DNA of 64,000 nucleotides from Hymenobacter sp. YC55 (GCF_029433095.1 NZ_JARNTX010000005.1:1-64000), one strand, 5' to 3'. Counted from the stretch's first letter, positions 1 to 8,395 are shown. Program-made: numbers and translations. The notes: generated by a model from the letters alone, not told the origin.

Positions 1-125
1 GAAACTCACCTGAAGATGAGATCTCCGATATAGGAAGGCTCGTGGGAGATGACCACGTTGATAGGCGGGAAGTGTAGAGGCCGGAATGCCACAGCTGACC
101 CGTACTAATGAGCCGAACGCTTCGC
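1..125 (+). rRNA. rrl: 23S ribosomal RNA, 3' end (partial)
   Basis: The sequence ends with the domain VI tail typical of bacterial 23S rRNA: the block around 87-118 contains GACCCGTACTAATGAGCC, matching the conserved GTACTAAT element near the 3' terminus. The 5' part lies outside the window. The end is approximate. The 5S gene follows after about 90 bp, and no tRNA is seen in that spacer. Confidence 0.93.
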
Positions 126-214
126 TAACACATGCTCTTTTAACTTCTTACTTGTTATCTGTGTCAATGATTTATGCATATGTGGTCGTGTAAGGGCCGC
201 GTATGACACCAGTA

Positions 215-325
215 ATGGTGGCTTTAGCCCGGGTGTTCACCTCTTCCCATTCCGAACAGAGTCGTTAAGCCCCGGAGCGCCTATGGTACTGCCTTCATCG
301 GTGGGAGAGTCGGTCGCCGCCAACC
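215..325 (+). rRNA. rrf: 5S ribosomal RNA
   Basis: The segment has the 5S layout: a 5' strand GGTGGCTTTAGCCCGGGTG, the conserved loop CCCATTCCGAACAGAGTCGT and a 3' strand ending GTCGCCGCC that pairs with the 5' end. Its position just after the 23S tail is the normal rRNA operon order. The exact ends are estimated from the closing helix. Confidence 0.93.
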
Positions 326-339
326 TTACTGTACTACCT

Positions 340-376
340 GTTCGCCCCTCCGGCCCTGTGCCGTTGAGGGGCGAAC
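340..376 (+). terminator. Hairpin terminator after the rRNA operon (first)
   Basis: Perfect 11 bp inverted repeat GTTCGCCCCTC / GAGGGGCGAAC with a 15-base loop, followed by TTGTTT. It sits 14 bp after the 5S gene, so it probably ends rRNA transcription. Confidence 0.75.
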
Positions 377-412
377 TTGTTTCCAGGCAGTCGCAGCCGG
401 GTAGATGTACAT

Positions 413-446
413 AAAAGGCGGTGGGTCCGAGGATCCACCGCCTTTT
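413..446 (+). terminator. Hairpin terminator after the rRNA operon (second)
   Basis: Perfect 12 bp inverted repeat AAAAGGCGGTGG / CCACCGCCTTTT with a 10-base loop. The right arm ends in TTTT and the left arm starts with AAAA, so it can act on both strands. It stands in tandem with the hairpin at 340-376, a common arrangement after rRNA operons. Confidence 0.75.
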
Positions 447-599
447 GCGCTCTCTAGAGTTGCAGAAGGCAGCTTTTTTATGGTTTATTGTATGACTGTC
501 ATACATCTGTTTTAAATTTTTAATCCATATCCTGTTATAGCATTTATACTTATACATTATTGCTTATTATTAAAGTATTGTTCTAAGTCGCCTTTATTC

Positions 600-878
600 A
601 TGAGAAAAGAAGATACATCGATGACTAAGTTGATTTCGCTGAAGACTAACCGAAATCAAGATCTAGTTCAATTTTACTTGCCATATACTCAGCAAAAGAT
701 AAGGAATGCTTTTATGGAATGGCAAGAATCCAGGGCTTTACAGACTATAGACGATGCTGCAGCGGCAAAACAAGAATTAAAAGCATCAGTATTACCTAGT
801 TTTCATGCTAAAACGCCAGGAACCAGTAATATTGATAAGCAGCCGTTTCGTCCTGAGCAACGTTATAGAAGACGCTGA
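600..878 (+). CDS. Small hypothetical protein
   Basis: A 92-residue reading frame that I do not recognise. It has no signal peptide or membrane segment. It is rich in Gln, Lys and Arg and ends in a basic stretch (EQRYRRR). A second possible start is the ATG at 621 (MTKLISLK). The preceding 150 bp is AT-rich, as expected for a promoter region. The last codons and the stop lie inside the left arm of the 75 bp inverted repeat at 871-945. It could be a real small gene or a chance frame; the well-placed terminator argues for a real gene. Confidence 0.5.
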   Translation: MRKEDTSMTKLISLKTNRNQDLVQFYLPYTQQKIRNAFMEWQESRALQTIDDAAAAKQELKASVLPSFHAKTPGTSNIDKQPFRPEQRYRRR

Positions 879-945
879 CTATCTAAAAAAGAGCGGAGCC
901 TTAGCATATTGCTAAGGCTCCGCTCTTTTTTAGATAGTCAGCGTC
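871..945. terminator. 75 bp perfect inverted repeat, bidirectional terminator
   Basis: Two perfectly matched 36 bp arms (871-906 and 910-945) separated by only three bases (TAT). A and T runs flank the GC-rich core (GAGCGGAGCC / GGCTCCGCTC), so a U-run follows the hairpin on either strand. It lies between the convergent genes ending at 878 and 949 and includes the last three codons of the left one. The arms are far longer than an ordinary intrinsic terminator needs. Confidence 0.85.
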
Positions 946-948
946 ATG

Positions 949-1512
949 CTACTTCACATCTATTAACTCTACATCAAAGCGTAAAGGAGTGTCTGGAGGA
1001 ATGGTATTTTGTGCGCCAGATGGTCCATAGGCCAGAGCTGAGGGAATTAACAAAATGGCTTTTTGTCCTTTACGCATTAACCCAATGCCTTCGTCCCACC
1101 CAGCAATAACTTGGCCTCTACCAAGTAAAAAAGTGAATGGTTCGATCTTACCATCCGCTCCGGGTCTTGATTGATCGAATATGCGATTGTTGAGAAAAGT
1201 GCCTTTGTAAATGACTGATGCTTGCTGACCTACTTGTGGTAAAGCACCTGTTCCGGCCTTCTTTGTAACAATATAAAGTCCTGATGGTTGCCGTTGCACA
1301 TTAGTGAAGCTACTATCAGCAATGTATTTAGTGATAGCCAGAGAATCAGCTTTTTGAACTTGCTTCTGGCGTAGTAGAGCTTGCGCGTTTAGCTCATCAA
1401 TATCGATGTCGTTGCCATTGCAAGCAACTAGAAGCAGGGGAGCCGCAAATACTGCTAATCCATAGGTAAGAAGACGGCTAAAGCGCGATGAGTGAAGTTG
1501 CTGATTAGGCAT
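949..1512 (-). CDS. FKBP-type peptidyl-prolyl cis-trans isomerase, lipoprotein
   Basis: A 187-residue protein. Residues 1-31 form a lipoprotein signal ending LLLVAC, so it should be anchored in a membrane facing the periplasm. The C-terminal 110 residues are an FKBP domain, with recognisable blocks VIYKGTFLNNRIFDQS, VIAGWDEGIGLMRKGQKA and LAYGPSGAQNTIPPDTPL. FKBP proteins speed up proline isomerisation and help exported proteins fold. A short linker between lipid anchor and domain replaces the dimerisation region of FkpA-type enzymes. It stands alone, convergent with the small gene at 600-878. Confidence 0.9.
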   Translation of the reverse strand: MPNQQLHSSRFSRLLTYGLAVFAAPLLLVACNGNDIDIDELNAQALLRQKQVQKADSLAITKYIADSSFTNVQRQPSGLYIVTKKAGTGALPQVGQQASVIYKGTFLNNRIFDQSRPGADGKIEPFTFLLGRGQVIAGWDEGIGLMRKGQKAILLIPSALAYGPSGAQNTIPPDTPLRFDVELIDVK

Positions 1513-2024
1513 GGAGAGTAAAAAAAGGAGCTTAATGAAAAGCTTGTTTAAAACAGGATGGAGATGAAAGTATTAGCATAGATCAAGCCAATTGAGATTT
1601 AGTACAACGTCACATATTTACAGTAAAGTTGTCCTTTCGATAACATTGCTTGTTACGATGTTCTAAATACTAGAAAGCTGCTAGTCTAAACAAGGTAGGA
1701 GTTTATCATTAAAATTAGTACTAATATAATTTAATTGTATTTTTTAATATTAGCTTTATACGTACTGTATATCGACTTTTGTTTTGTTATATCGAATATT
1801 TAGAGTTTTATTTATCACAACTGGAACAATAGTTGTCTATGCATTGCGGATTAGGCATAGATTGTTTCTTCAAAGGTTCATTTTTCTTGCTTGAGATTAG
1901 CAATAAGTAGGTATCCTCTTTCAGCGGGTTTATATTCTAGAGTAAATAAAATTTTACTCTGGATCAACTTGTATGTCTTCATTTGCCCCGGATTGTTCTT
2001 CCCACTCTTCTCTTCCCACTCATC
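1513..2024. other. AT-rich divergent intergenic region
   Basis: About 510 bp between the start of the FKBP gene (minus strand) and the start of the TIM-barrel gene (plus strand). It is clearly richer in A and T than the flanking genes and should hold both promoters. No exact TAnnTTTG box, repeat or credible gene was seen. Confidence 0.6.
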
Positions 2025-2909
2025 ATGACTACCCGAAGATCCTTTTTAACCTCTGCTGCCTTACTTTCAACTGGCTTATTGATTTCACCCTCACTTTTAG
2101 CTTACAATAAACGCTACGTAGGTTTACAACTTTATACCGTGCGTGAAGCTATGGAAAAAGATCCAGCAGGGACTTTGGCTAAACTTGCTAAGATTGGGTA
2201 CAATTCAGTAGAGGGCGCTACTTACACTGGTTCGCAGAAATTCTATGGTATGACCTCCAAGGCATTTGCGGCTTTGTTGAAGCAAAACGGCTTGATAATG
2301 CCTAGCAGCCATTATCGGTTGGGCGAAGAGCAGATGAAAGGGGCGCCGGTACAAGGAACGATGTTGCATGGTTGGGACCAAGCGGTAGACGACGCTGCTG
2401 CCGCCGGGGTTAAATACATGGTATGCGCTTACTTATCAGAAGCGGAACGTGGCAACATAGACCATTACAAGTACGTAGCCGAGCAGTTGAATAAGGCTGG
2501 GGAGCGCTGCAAGAAAGCAGGCCTACAGCTTTGCTATCACAATCATGATTTCGAATTCCAAGCTCAGGATGGACAGATGCCATTTAACCTATTGCTTAGC
2601 GAGACTGATAAGCAGTTGGTAAAGATGGAGCTGGACTTGTACTGGGTAAGCAAAGCCAAGCAGGACCCACTGGCCTTATTTAAGCAGCATCCTGGCCGGT
2701 TCCCGCTCTGGCACGTGAAGGACATGGATAGAACGCCGCAACAAGCGTTTACAGAAGTTGGCAATGGTAGCATCGACTTCAAAAAGATATTCGCTCAAGC
2801 TGATCAAGCTGGCTTGCAATACTTTTTTGTGGAACAGGATGCGACTCCAGGTTCACCTTTTGATAGCGTTACCAAAAGTATTAACTATATCAAGAAGAAC
2901 TTGGTATAG
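2025..2909 (+). CDS. PF01261 TIM-barrel protein, sugar phosphate isomerase/epimerase-like, Tat-exported
   Basis: A 294-residue protein starting MTTRRSFLTSAALL, a twin-arginine export signal; this is why I use the ATG at 2025 rather than the TTG at 1983. The body has xylose isomerase-like TIM-barrel features: GLQLYTVRE at the first strand, YHNHDFEF, ELDLYWVS, WHVKDMD, GSIDFKKIF and a late EQD, which supply the His, Asp and Glu metal ligands of the family. It is a close paralogue of the protein at 3835-4707, with the same blocks in the same order. Family members act in isomerisation or in elimination reactions on 3-keto-glycosides. Given the glucoside 3-dehydrogenase and DUF1080 genes nearby, a periplasmic 3-keto-sugar reaction is the best guess. 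It converges on the DUF1080 gene with a 24 bp gap and no terminator hairpin. Confidence 0.85.
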   Translation: MTTRRSFLTSAALLSTGLLISPSLLAYNKRYVGLQLYTVREAMEKDPAGTLAKLAKIGYNSVEGATYTGSQKFYGMTSKAFAALLKQNGLIMPSSHYRLGEEQMKGAPVQGTMLHGWDQAVDDAAAAGVKYMVCAYLSEAERGNIDHYKYVAEQLNKAGERCKKAGLQLCYHNHDFEFQAQDGQMPFNLLLSETDKQLVKMELDLYWVSKAKQDPLALFKQHPGRFPLWHVKDMDRTPQQAFTEVGNGSIDFKKIFAQADQAGLQYFFVEQDATPGSPFDSVTKSINYIKKNLV

Positions 2910-2933
2910 CGTCGCTGCTTCTAAGTAGGTTGG

Positions 2934-3722
2934 CTATTGGCTTGCTGCTGGCAGCTCCCGTATCCAGATATTACGGAAGCTCAATGGCTCACTCTTGTCG
3001 CCGTGAGATTGAAGCTTAATGGGAGCCGCACCATGGCTCTGATATGCAGGCTTACCGATGTACACAGTTGGTCCTGCTAGGGTAACGTTGTTTTGAACGA
3101 GTACCCCATTGAAAAGAACAGTTACTCTAGCGGGAGTTTGGACAGCGCCACCAGCAGCAAAAGTTGGCGCTGTCCAGATTACATCGTAGGTCTGCCACTC
3201 ACCAGGCTTGCGTGTAGGATTGGCCAGCGGAATGATTTGCTTGTAAATGCTGCCCGCCATGCCGTTGACGTAGGTCTTGTTGTTGTAGGAGTCCAAGATT
3301 TGGAGCTCGTAACCTAGGTCGCCTTTACCAATAGAAGCTAGAAACAAGCCGCTATTGCCTCGGGCTTGGCCTGTACCACTAATATTGGCGGGTACGCGCC
3401 ATTCTAGGTGCAATTGATAATTAGTGAACGATCGTTTGGTTTCAATGTTACCGGCTGTTTTGTTCACCGTCATCAACCCGCCGGCTACTGTCCACTTAGC
3501 AGGAGTAGCACGATCTTCGGTTGATACCCACTGATCAAGGTTTTTACCGTCGAAAAGTATGAGAGCGTCGGAAGGAGCGGCGGTGCTGCTCGGACCTGGG
3601 GTCACTACTTTGGGTACAGGTTCCCAAACTTCGGTGTCTTCCGGCTTACCAGCTTGCTGGGCCATTACAGTCTCAGCACTATGTATAAACAGTGCAGTGG
3701 CAACGAGAAGAGATACTTTCAT
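2934..3722 (-). CDS. DUF1080 protein, probable 3-keto-disaccharide hydrolase
   Basis: A 262-residue protein with an N-terminal Sec signal peptide (about residues 1-22) and one PF06439 jelly-roll domain. Visible signature blocks are LFDGKNLDQW, GNSGLFLAS, GYELQILDS and an ending SEPLSFRNIWIREL. The family resembles concanavalin-type lectin folds, and characterised members hydrolyse or hydrate 3-keto-glycosides. It is the last gene of the minus-strand run from the GMC dehydrogenase, 112 bp after the TIM-barrel gene. That position fits a downstream step acting on products of C3 oxidation. The function in this organism is inferred from family and neighbours. Confidence 0.87.
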   Translation of the reverse strand: MKVSLLVATALFIHSAETVMAQQAGKPEDTEVWEPVPKVVTPGPSSTAAPSDALILFDGKNLDQWVSTEDRATPAKWTVAGGLMTVNKTAGNIETKRSFTNYQLHLEWRVPANISGTGQARGNSGLFLASIGKGDLGYELQILDSYNNKTYVNGMAGSIYKQIIPLANPTRKPGEWQTYDVIWTAPTFAAGGAVQTPARVTVLFNGVLVQNNVTLAGPTVYIGKPAYQSHGAAPIKLQSHGDKSEPLSFRNIWIRELPAASQ

Positions 3723-3834
3723 GTGAAGAACAATAAGAGCGGGTGGGATTTTAGAGCAGGGTGTACTGTGCGTAGGAATACCACGCTAGGAGGCATGAGC
3801 CGTAAAAGATTGTGCTACTAGAGTGTTTTAAACA

Positions 3835-4707
3835 CTAAGTCAGTAGATTCTTCTTGATATAGGCAGCACTTTGCGTGATGCTTTGGTAGGCATCCATTGC
3901 AAAGTATTCTTGCTCCATGAAGATGTGCTTCACTCCGGAGGATGAACTCTGGAATATTTTTTTGAAGTTGATACTGCCTGCACCTACTTCGGTGTTGTGC
4001 TCGGGCTGAGCTTTGTCCATGTCCTTGACATGCCACATAGTGATGCGCTTGGGATTAGCCGCCATCAGCTTGACAGGGTCGAGACCTGCGCGTACCACCC
4101 AATACAAATCGAGCTCGAAGTCCACTAAAGCTGGATCGGTTTCCTTGAGCAATACATCGAACAGCGTGACGCCACCTATAGCCTTATATTCGAAATCATG
4201 GTTGTGGTAGGCTACCCGTAAACCAGCCGCTTTGCATAGTTCACCAGCTTTGTTAACCCTCTCAGCAATGGATTTGAAGTCGGCTACTGATGTGCGGAGC
4301 TTGTCGTCGAGGTGAGGAACTACTATATACGTTTGGCCGCAAGCCTTGGCAGCTTCGATATAGGAGTTCAGTGCTTCAGGGTTGCCGTCCCGCACGAAAC
4401 CATTCATCTCATAGTGCCCACTAGAAGAAGTTAGGCCATTGGCTGTCAAGACTGCCTTAAATTCGGCGGGACTCATGCCCCAAAACCCGTTTTCCTTGCT
4501 ATAGCCATAGGTTTCCACTTCCTGATAGCCGGCCTTGGCTACTTTAGCAAGTACACCTTTCACATCCTTGCCAATGTAGTCGCGCAGCGTGTACAGTTGC
4601 AGCCCAACTTTTAGGGAAGATGGAGCAGCCAACAAGCTACTAGGCGCTACCACAGATAACGCTGACAGCAGGCTGGCCTGCTTTAAGAAAGATCTTCTTT
4701 GCATCAT
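3835..4707 (-). CDS. PF01261 TIM-barrel protein, sugar phosphate isomerase/epimerase-like, Tat-exported
   Basis: A 290-residue protein beginning MMQRRSFLKQASLL, a clear twin-arginine signal, which sets the start at 4707; the frame extends upstream only into the end of the next gene. The metal-binding blocks YHNHDFEY, ELDLYWVV, WHVKDMD, GSINFKKIF and MEQEYF match the paralogue at 2025-2909. Two related genes thus bracket the DUF1080 gene in opposite directions. Likely role: a periplasmic isomerase or lyase acting on 3-keto-sugars; the substrate is not shown by the sequence. It follows the hydroxypyruvate isomerase-like gene by 44 bp. Confidence 0.86.
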   Translation of the reverse strand: MMQRRSFLKQASLLSALSVVAPSSLLAAPSSLKVGLQLYTLRDYIGKDVKGVLAKVAKAGYQEVETYGYSKENGFWGMSPAEFKAVLTANGLTSSSGHYEMNGFVRDGNPEALNSYIEAAKACGQTYIVVPHLDDKLRTSVADFKSIAERVNKAGELCKAAGLRVAYHNHDFEYKAIGGVTLFDVLLKETDPALVDFELDLYWVVRAGLDPVKLMAANPKRITMWHVKDMDKAQPEHNTEVGAGSINFKKIFQSSSSGVKHIFMEQEYFAMDAYQSITQSAAYIKKNLLT

Positions 4708-4751
4708 GGTAAGGAAGGTAAAAGGAATGGCAGAAGGAAGTAGCGGGCCTA

Positions 4752-5639
4752 TCAAACGTCACATAGCTGAATAGCTTTTCTCAGAGAAGCTAGCTTGTCG
4801 GCTTGCTTGGGAATAAATTCCTGCGCCACATAGCCTTTGAATCCGGTAGCTTTAATAGCCCGCATAATAGCCGGATAATAGAGTTCCTGCGTGTCGTCTA
4901 TTTCGTTGCGGCCTGGTACGCCCGCCGTATGGTAGTGGGCGATGTAAGCGTGATTATCGGTGATGTTGCGAATTACATCCCCCTCATCAATCTGCATGTG
5001 GTAGATGTCGTAGAGTAGCTTGAAGTTTTCTGAGCCTAGCTTTTTGGCCAGTGCTACTCCCCACGACGTCCGGTCGCACTGATAATCTTTGTGGTCGATC
5101 TTGCTGTTGAGCAGCTCCATCACCAGCACGACTTTGTGCTTGGCGGCTAAATCAACCAGTGGTCTGAGACCTTTCACGCTGTTGTTTAACCCTGTTTCAT
5201 CGTCCATGCCCCGGCGGCTACCGCTGAAGCATATCAGGTTCTTGTATCCAGCCTTGGCCACTAACGGAATCATTTCCGAGTAATTCTTCAGCAGAGTAGC
5301 ATGGTACTTCGGGTCGTTGAAGCCATCTGTCAGGTTTATTTCCGCCCCATTGCACATGGACGAATCCAAACCATACTTTTTCAGGGTTGGCCACTCTTTG
5401 GGTCCTACCAAGTCGATACCCTTGATGCCCATACTCTTGGCCGACTCACACAGCTGCTCGAGCGGCATGTCGTTGAAGCACCAACGGCAAACCGAATGAT
5501 TGATGTTATTCTTGAGGTCAGGAGCTTCGGTGGGCTGGGTTTCAGGCATAAAAGCGCTTAGGCCGCCCGTGGTTCCGGCTACGGCCGTGCTGGCCAGAAT
5601 ATTCTTGAGCACCGTGCGACGGTTTGGAAGCGGGGCCAT
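4752..5639 (-). CDS. Hydroxypyruvate isomerase-like TIM-barrel protein, exported
   Basis: A 295-residue PF01261 protein. The N-terminus MAPLPNRRTVLKNIL followed by a hydrophobic stretch looks like a twin-arginine signal. The barrel shows CRWCFND, VVLVMELLNSK, LLYDIYHMQIDEGD, IAHYHTAGVPGRNEID and GYVAQEFIP, close to the Hyi family in which Glu, Asp, His and Glu bind a metal. Cytoplasmic Hyi converts hydroxypyruvate to tartronate semialdehyde, but an exported copy inside a sugar oxidation cluster is more likely to act on a keto-sugar. It lies 60 bp after the cytochrome c gene on the same strand. Confidence 0.84.
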   Translation of the reverse strand: MAPLPNRRTVLKNILASTAVAGTTGGLSAFMPETQPTEAPDLKNNINHSVCRWCFNDMPLEQLCESAKSMGIKGIDLVGPKEWPTLKKYGLDSSMCNGAEINLTDGFNDPKYHATLLKNYSEMIPLVAKAGYKNLICFSGSRRGMDDETGLNNSVKGLRPLVDLAAKHKVVLVMELLNSKIDHKDYQCDRTSWGVALAKKLGSENFKLLYDIYHMQIDEGDVIRNITDNHAYIAHYHTAGVPGRNEIDDTQELYYPAIMRAIKATGFKGYVAQEFIPKQADKLASLRKAIQLCDV

Positions 5640-5699
5640 GGCGAGTTTATGGTAAGGTTGATAAACGTGCAGGAAGGGCTATGTGCCCGTGGTCACTGC

Positions 5700-6173
5700 C
5701 TATTTCAAGCTCAGAATGTACTTGGCCATTTCCTTGGCATCTGCTACTGCCAAATCCGGATGGGGTGTCATTGGAATCTCACCCCAGTTGCCTTTACCGC
5801 CCTGGATAATTTTGTTGGCCAGCATGGTGATATTGGCATCCGTGGAAGGGTACTTTTCAGCAACGGCCGAGTAAGCGGGGCCAACTAGTCTGTCGCGCTC
5901 TTTGTGACAGCTGGTGCAGTCTGATGATGTGATGAGCTTGGCGCCCTTGGCTACTACGCCGCCGGCATGCTCGGTGCCAATCTTCGTGACGTTGGTGTCG
6001 ACTTGCGGCTGGTGGGCAACGGCCGAAAGGTTGGTAGCCGAAGCACTGTCGCTATTCAATTCTTCGGATGATGCGGCCTGCATGGAAGGTTCGTTGGCGC
6101 TGTTGCTTTTAGGCTCCGATCCGCAAGCGGCGAGCATGGCACCTACAGCAAGGAAAAGAATGGGGTTTTTCAT
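5700..6173 (-). CDS. Lipoprotein c-type cytochrome
   Basis: A 157-residue protein with a lipoprotein signal (AVGAMLAACGS), a low-complexity Ser/Ala/Glu linker to about residue 75, and a small cytochrome c domain. The single haem motif is CTSCHK and the likely axial Met lies in EIPMTPHP; the C-terminal helix ends AKYILSLK. It should be held in the membrane facing the periplasm as a mobile one-electron carrier. Sitting among GMC dehydrogenase, small subunit and sugar genes, it is the natural electron acceptor of the glucoside 3-dehydrogenase-type enzyme at 9850-12149. Only 10 bp separate it from the TIM-barrel gene upstream, so they are co-transcribed. Confidence 0.9.
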   Translation of the reverse strand: MKNPILFLAVGAMLAACGSEPKSNSANEPSMQAASSEELNSDSASATNLSAVAHQPQVDTNVTKIGTEHAGGVVAKGAKLITSSDCTSCHKERDRLVGPAYSAVAEKYPSTDANITMLANKIIQGGKGNWGEIPMTPHPDLAVADAKEMAKYILSLK

Positions 6174-6183
6174 ATAAGATGAA

Positions 6184-7236
6184 TTATAGCCCTAGTAGGG
6201 TTTTGTTGAAATCGGCATCAGTGCCAGTACCAGCAAAGTCGTCGAAGGCTTTGTCGGTGACCCGGATGATGTGGTCTTTGATGAATGGAGCGCCCTCGCG
6301 CGCACCGTCTTCGGGATGCTTAATAGCACATTCCCATTCCAATACCGCCCACCCAGGAAAGTCGTAGGCAGCGAGCTTGCTGAAAATGGCCTTGAAATCT
6401 ACTTGTCCATCGCCGAGCGAGCGGAAGCGCCCAGCACGATCGAGCCAGCTCTGATAGCCTCCATACACGCCCTGCCGGCCGCTAGGGTTGAACTCGGCAT
6501 CCTTGACGTGGAACATCTTGATGCGCTCGTGGTAGAGGTCGATGTACTCTAGGTAGTCGAGGCACTGTAGGATGAAGTGCGAAGGATCATAGAGTAAGCA
6601 GGCACGTGGGTGATGGTTGACTTTGTCGAGAAACATCTCGTAGGTCACGCCGTCGTGCAAGTCCTCGCCGGCGTGCACCTCGTAGCACAAGTCTACACCG
6701 CATTCATCAAAGGCGTTGAGAATGGGCGTCCAGCGGCGGGCAAGCTCCGTAAAACCTGTATCTACTAAACCAGCAGGCCGTTGGGGCCAAGGATACACCA
6801 TAGGCCAAAGCAAGGCCCCGCTGAAGCTGGCATGCGCCTTAAGACCTAAATTCTGTGAGGCCTTGGCCGCATAGTGCAACTGCTGCACAGCCCATTGTTG
6901 CCTAGCTGAAGGATTGTTGCGGTAGGCCTCTGGGGCGAAACCGTCAAACAACTGGTCATAGGCAGGATTTACGGCCACTAGCTGACCTTGCAAGTGCGTG
7001 GAAAGCTCGGTGATTTGGAGCCCAGCTGCCTGCACGATGCCCGTTATTTCGTCGGCGTACGTCTTGCTTTCAGCTGCCTTCTGCAAGTCGATGAAGCGCG
7101 GGTCGGTGGTAGGTATCTGCACTCCCTTGTAGCCCAGGCTAGCGGCCCAAGCACAAATGGACTCTAAGCTGTTGAAGGGCGGCTCGTCGCTGATGAATTG
7201 AGCCAGGAAAATAGCGGGTCCCTGAATAGTTTTCAT
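6184..7236 (-). CDS. PF01261 TIM-barrel sugar isomerase/epimerase, cytoplasmic
   Basis: A 350-residue protein starting MKTIQGPAIFLAQF; the start at 7236 lies 7 bp after the Gfo/Idh stop and removes a non-conserved extension. No signal peptide is present, unlike the three exported TIM-barrel proteins here. Conserved blocks are GYKGVQIPT, HLQGQLVAV, VDLCYEVHAGEDLHDG, LLYDPSHF, MFHVKDAEF, GDGQVDFKAIF and VLEWECA, giving the Glu, Asp, His and Glu ligands of the family. Such proteins pair with Gfo/Idh enzymes in many sugar and inositol gene clusters. It probably works with the neighbouring oxidoreductase on imported keto-sugars. The substrate is unknown. Confidence 0.87.
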   Translation of the reverse strand: MKTIQGPAIFLAQFISDEPPFNSLESICAWAASLGYKGVQIPTTDPRFIDLQKAAESKTYADEITGIVQAAGLQITELSTHLQGQLVAVNPAYDQLFDGFAPEAYRNNPSARQQWAVQQLHYAAKASQNLGLKAHASFSGALLWPMVYPWPQRPAGLVDTGFTELARRWTPILNAFDECGVDLCYEVHAGEDLHDGVTYEMFLDKVNHHPRACLLYDPSHFILQCLDYLEYIDLYHERIKMFHVKDAEFNPSGRQGVYGGYQSWLDRAGRFRSLGDGQVDFKAIFSKLAAYDFPGWAVLEWECAIKHPEDGAREGAPFIKDHIIRVTDKAFDDFAGTGTDADFNKTLLGL

Positions 7237-7243
7237 AGGTAGC

Positions 7244-8395
7244 TTAGACGAGGAAATCAGTCCACTTTTTATCGGATTTGCCCGAGGCAATAACACTTTC
7301 GATGAAAGCCATACCCCGCACGCCTTCGGCTATGCTCGGGTAATCTAGAGCTTCGGGCGAAGCTGTTTTGCCGGTTAGCTCGGCTTGCAAAGTCAGAGCG
7401 AAATTGCGGTAAAGATTGGCAAATGCTTCTAGGTAGCCTTCGGGGTGGCCCGCTGGGGTGCGCGTATTATGCTGCGCAAAAGAGCTGACGTAGCCAGCGC
7501 CAGTCCGCCGAATTTCGGTTGGTTTGTTAAGCCACTTCACCTGTAAGGTGTTGGCATCAGCTTGCTGCCATTCCAGGCCACCTAGCTCGCCATACACCCG
7601 GATGCGGATGTTGTTTTCTTCGCCAGCAGCAATCTGCGAAGCCATGAGTACAGCACTGGCCCCGTTGGAAAGCTTTAGCAGCACAGACCCATCATCGTCG
7701 AGCTGGCGGCCGGCTACTACAATGTTGATGTCGGCACAGAGCTGAGTTACTTGTAGCCCCGTCACGTACTCCAACAGGTTGAAGGCGTGAGTGCCAATGT
7801 CGCCCATGGACCCAGCTATGCCGCTACGGGCAGGGTCGGTACGCCAGGCAGCCTGCTTGTTGTCGCCGCCTTCTTCGAAGTTGCTTAGCCAGCCCTGCGG
7901 ATACTCAACATATACCTTTCGGACCTTGCCGATGGTGGCGTTGGCAACCAATTGGCGGGCTTCCTTCACCATAGGGTAGCCGGAGTAGGTATGGGTCAAA
8001 CACAGCTTTTTGCCGCTGGCGGCGGCTACTTGCTCTAGTTGTTTTGCCTCGGCCAGTGAGAACGTCATAGGCTTGTCGAGGACAACGTGGAAGCCGTTTT
8101 CTAGGGCCAGCCGGGCCGGCTCGAAGTGCAGGTGATTGGGCGTCACGATGGTGATGACCTGTACCCGCTCGGCTTCGGGGCACTGCTTTTCTTGTTCGAT
8201 CAGCTCTTGATAAGAGGCATATACTCGGTCGGCGGAAAGGCCCAAGCTTACGCCAGTGGCCTGAGATTTTTCGGCGTCACTGCTGAAAGCGCCAGCCGTT
8301 AATTCATACATGCCGTCGAGGGCGGCGGCTAAGCGGTGCACGGCTCCAATAAAGGCACCTTGCCCGCCGCCTATCATGCCCAGTCGTAGTTTCAT
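7244..8395 (-). CDS. Gfo/Idh/MocA family NAD(P)-dependent oxidoreductase
   Basis: A 383-residue protein with an N-terminal Rossmann domain (GMIGGGQGAFIG), the family motif around HVVLDKPMTF (Lys of the D/E-K-P motif) and a C-terminal domain with MGDIGTHAFNLLEYVTG, whose Asp and His are usual catalytic positions. No export signal, so it is cytoplasmic. Family members oxidise or reduce sugar hydroxyls, often at C3. In Bacteroides 3-keto-glycoside loci, an enzyme of this family makes or removes the 3-keto group. Gaps of 24 bp to the permease gene and 7 bp to the TIM-barrel gene indicate one operon. Confidence 0.92.
   Translation of the reverse strand: MKLRLGMIGGGQGAFIGAVHRLAAALDGMYELTAGAFSSDAEKSQATGVSLGLSADRVYASYQELIEQEKQCPEAERVQVITIVTPNHLHFEPARLALENGFHVVLDKPMTFSLAEAKQLEQVAAASGKKLCLTHTYSGYPMVKEARQLVANATIGKVRKVYVEYPQGWLSNFEEGGDNKQAAWRTDPARSGIAGSMGDIGTHAFNLLEYVTGLQVTQLCADINIVVAGRQLDDDGSVLLKLSNGASAVLMASQIAAGEENNIRIRVYGELGGLEWQQADANTLQVKWLNKPTEIRRTGAGYVSSFAQHNTRTPAGHPEGYLEAFANLYRNFALTLQAELTGKTASPEALDYPSIAEGVRGMAFIESVIASGKSDKKWTDFLV

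Noticed and set aside
126..214. tRNA gene in the 23S-5S spacer
   Set aside because: No cloverleaf or T-loop (GTTCGAATC-like) sequence is present.
237..557. Minus-strand reading frame of 106 codons
   Set aside because: It is antisense to the 5S rRNA and the rRNA terminators and has no protein-like features.
1983..2024. TTG start 14 codons upstream for the TIM-barrel gene
   Set aside because: It would put MPRIVLPTLLFPLI before a complete Tat signal; the ATG at 2025 begins the twin-arginine motif.
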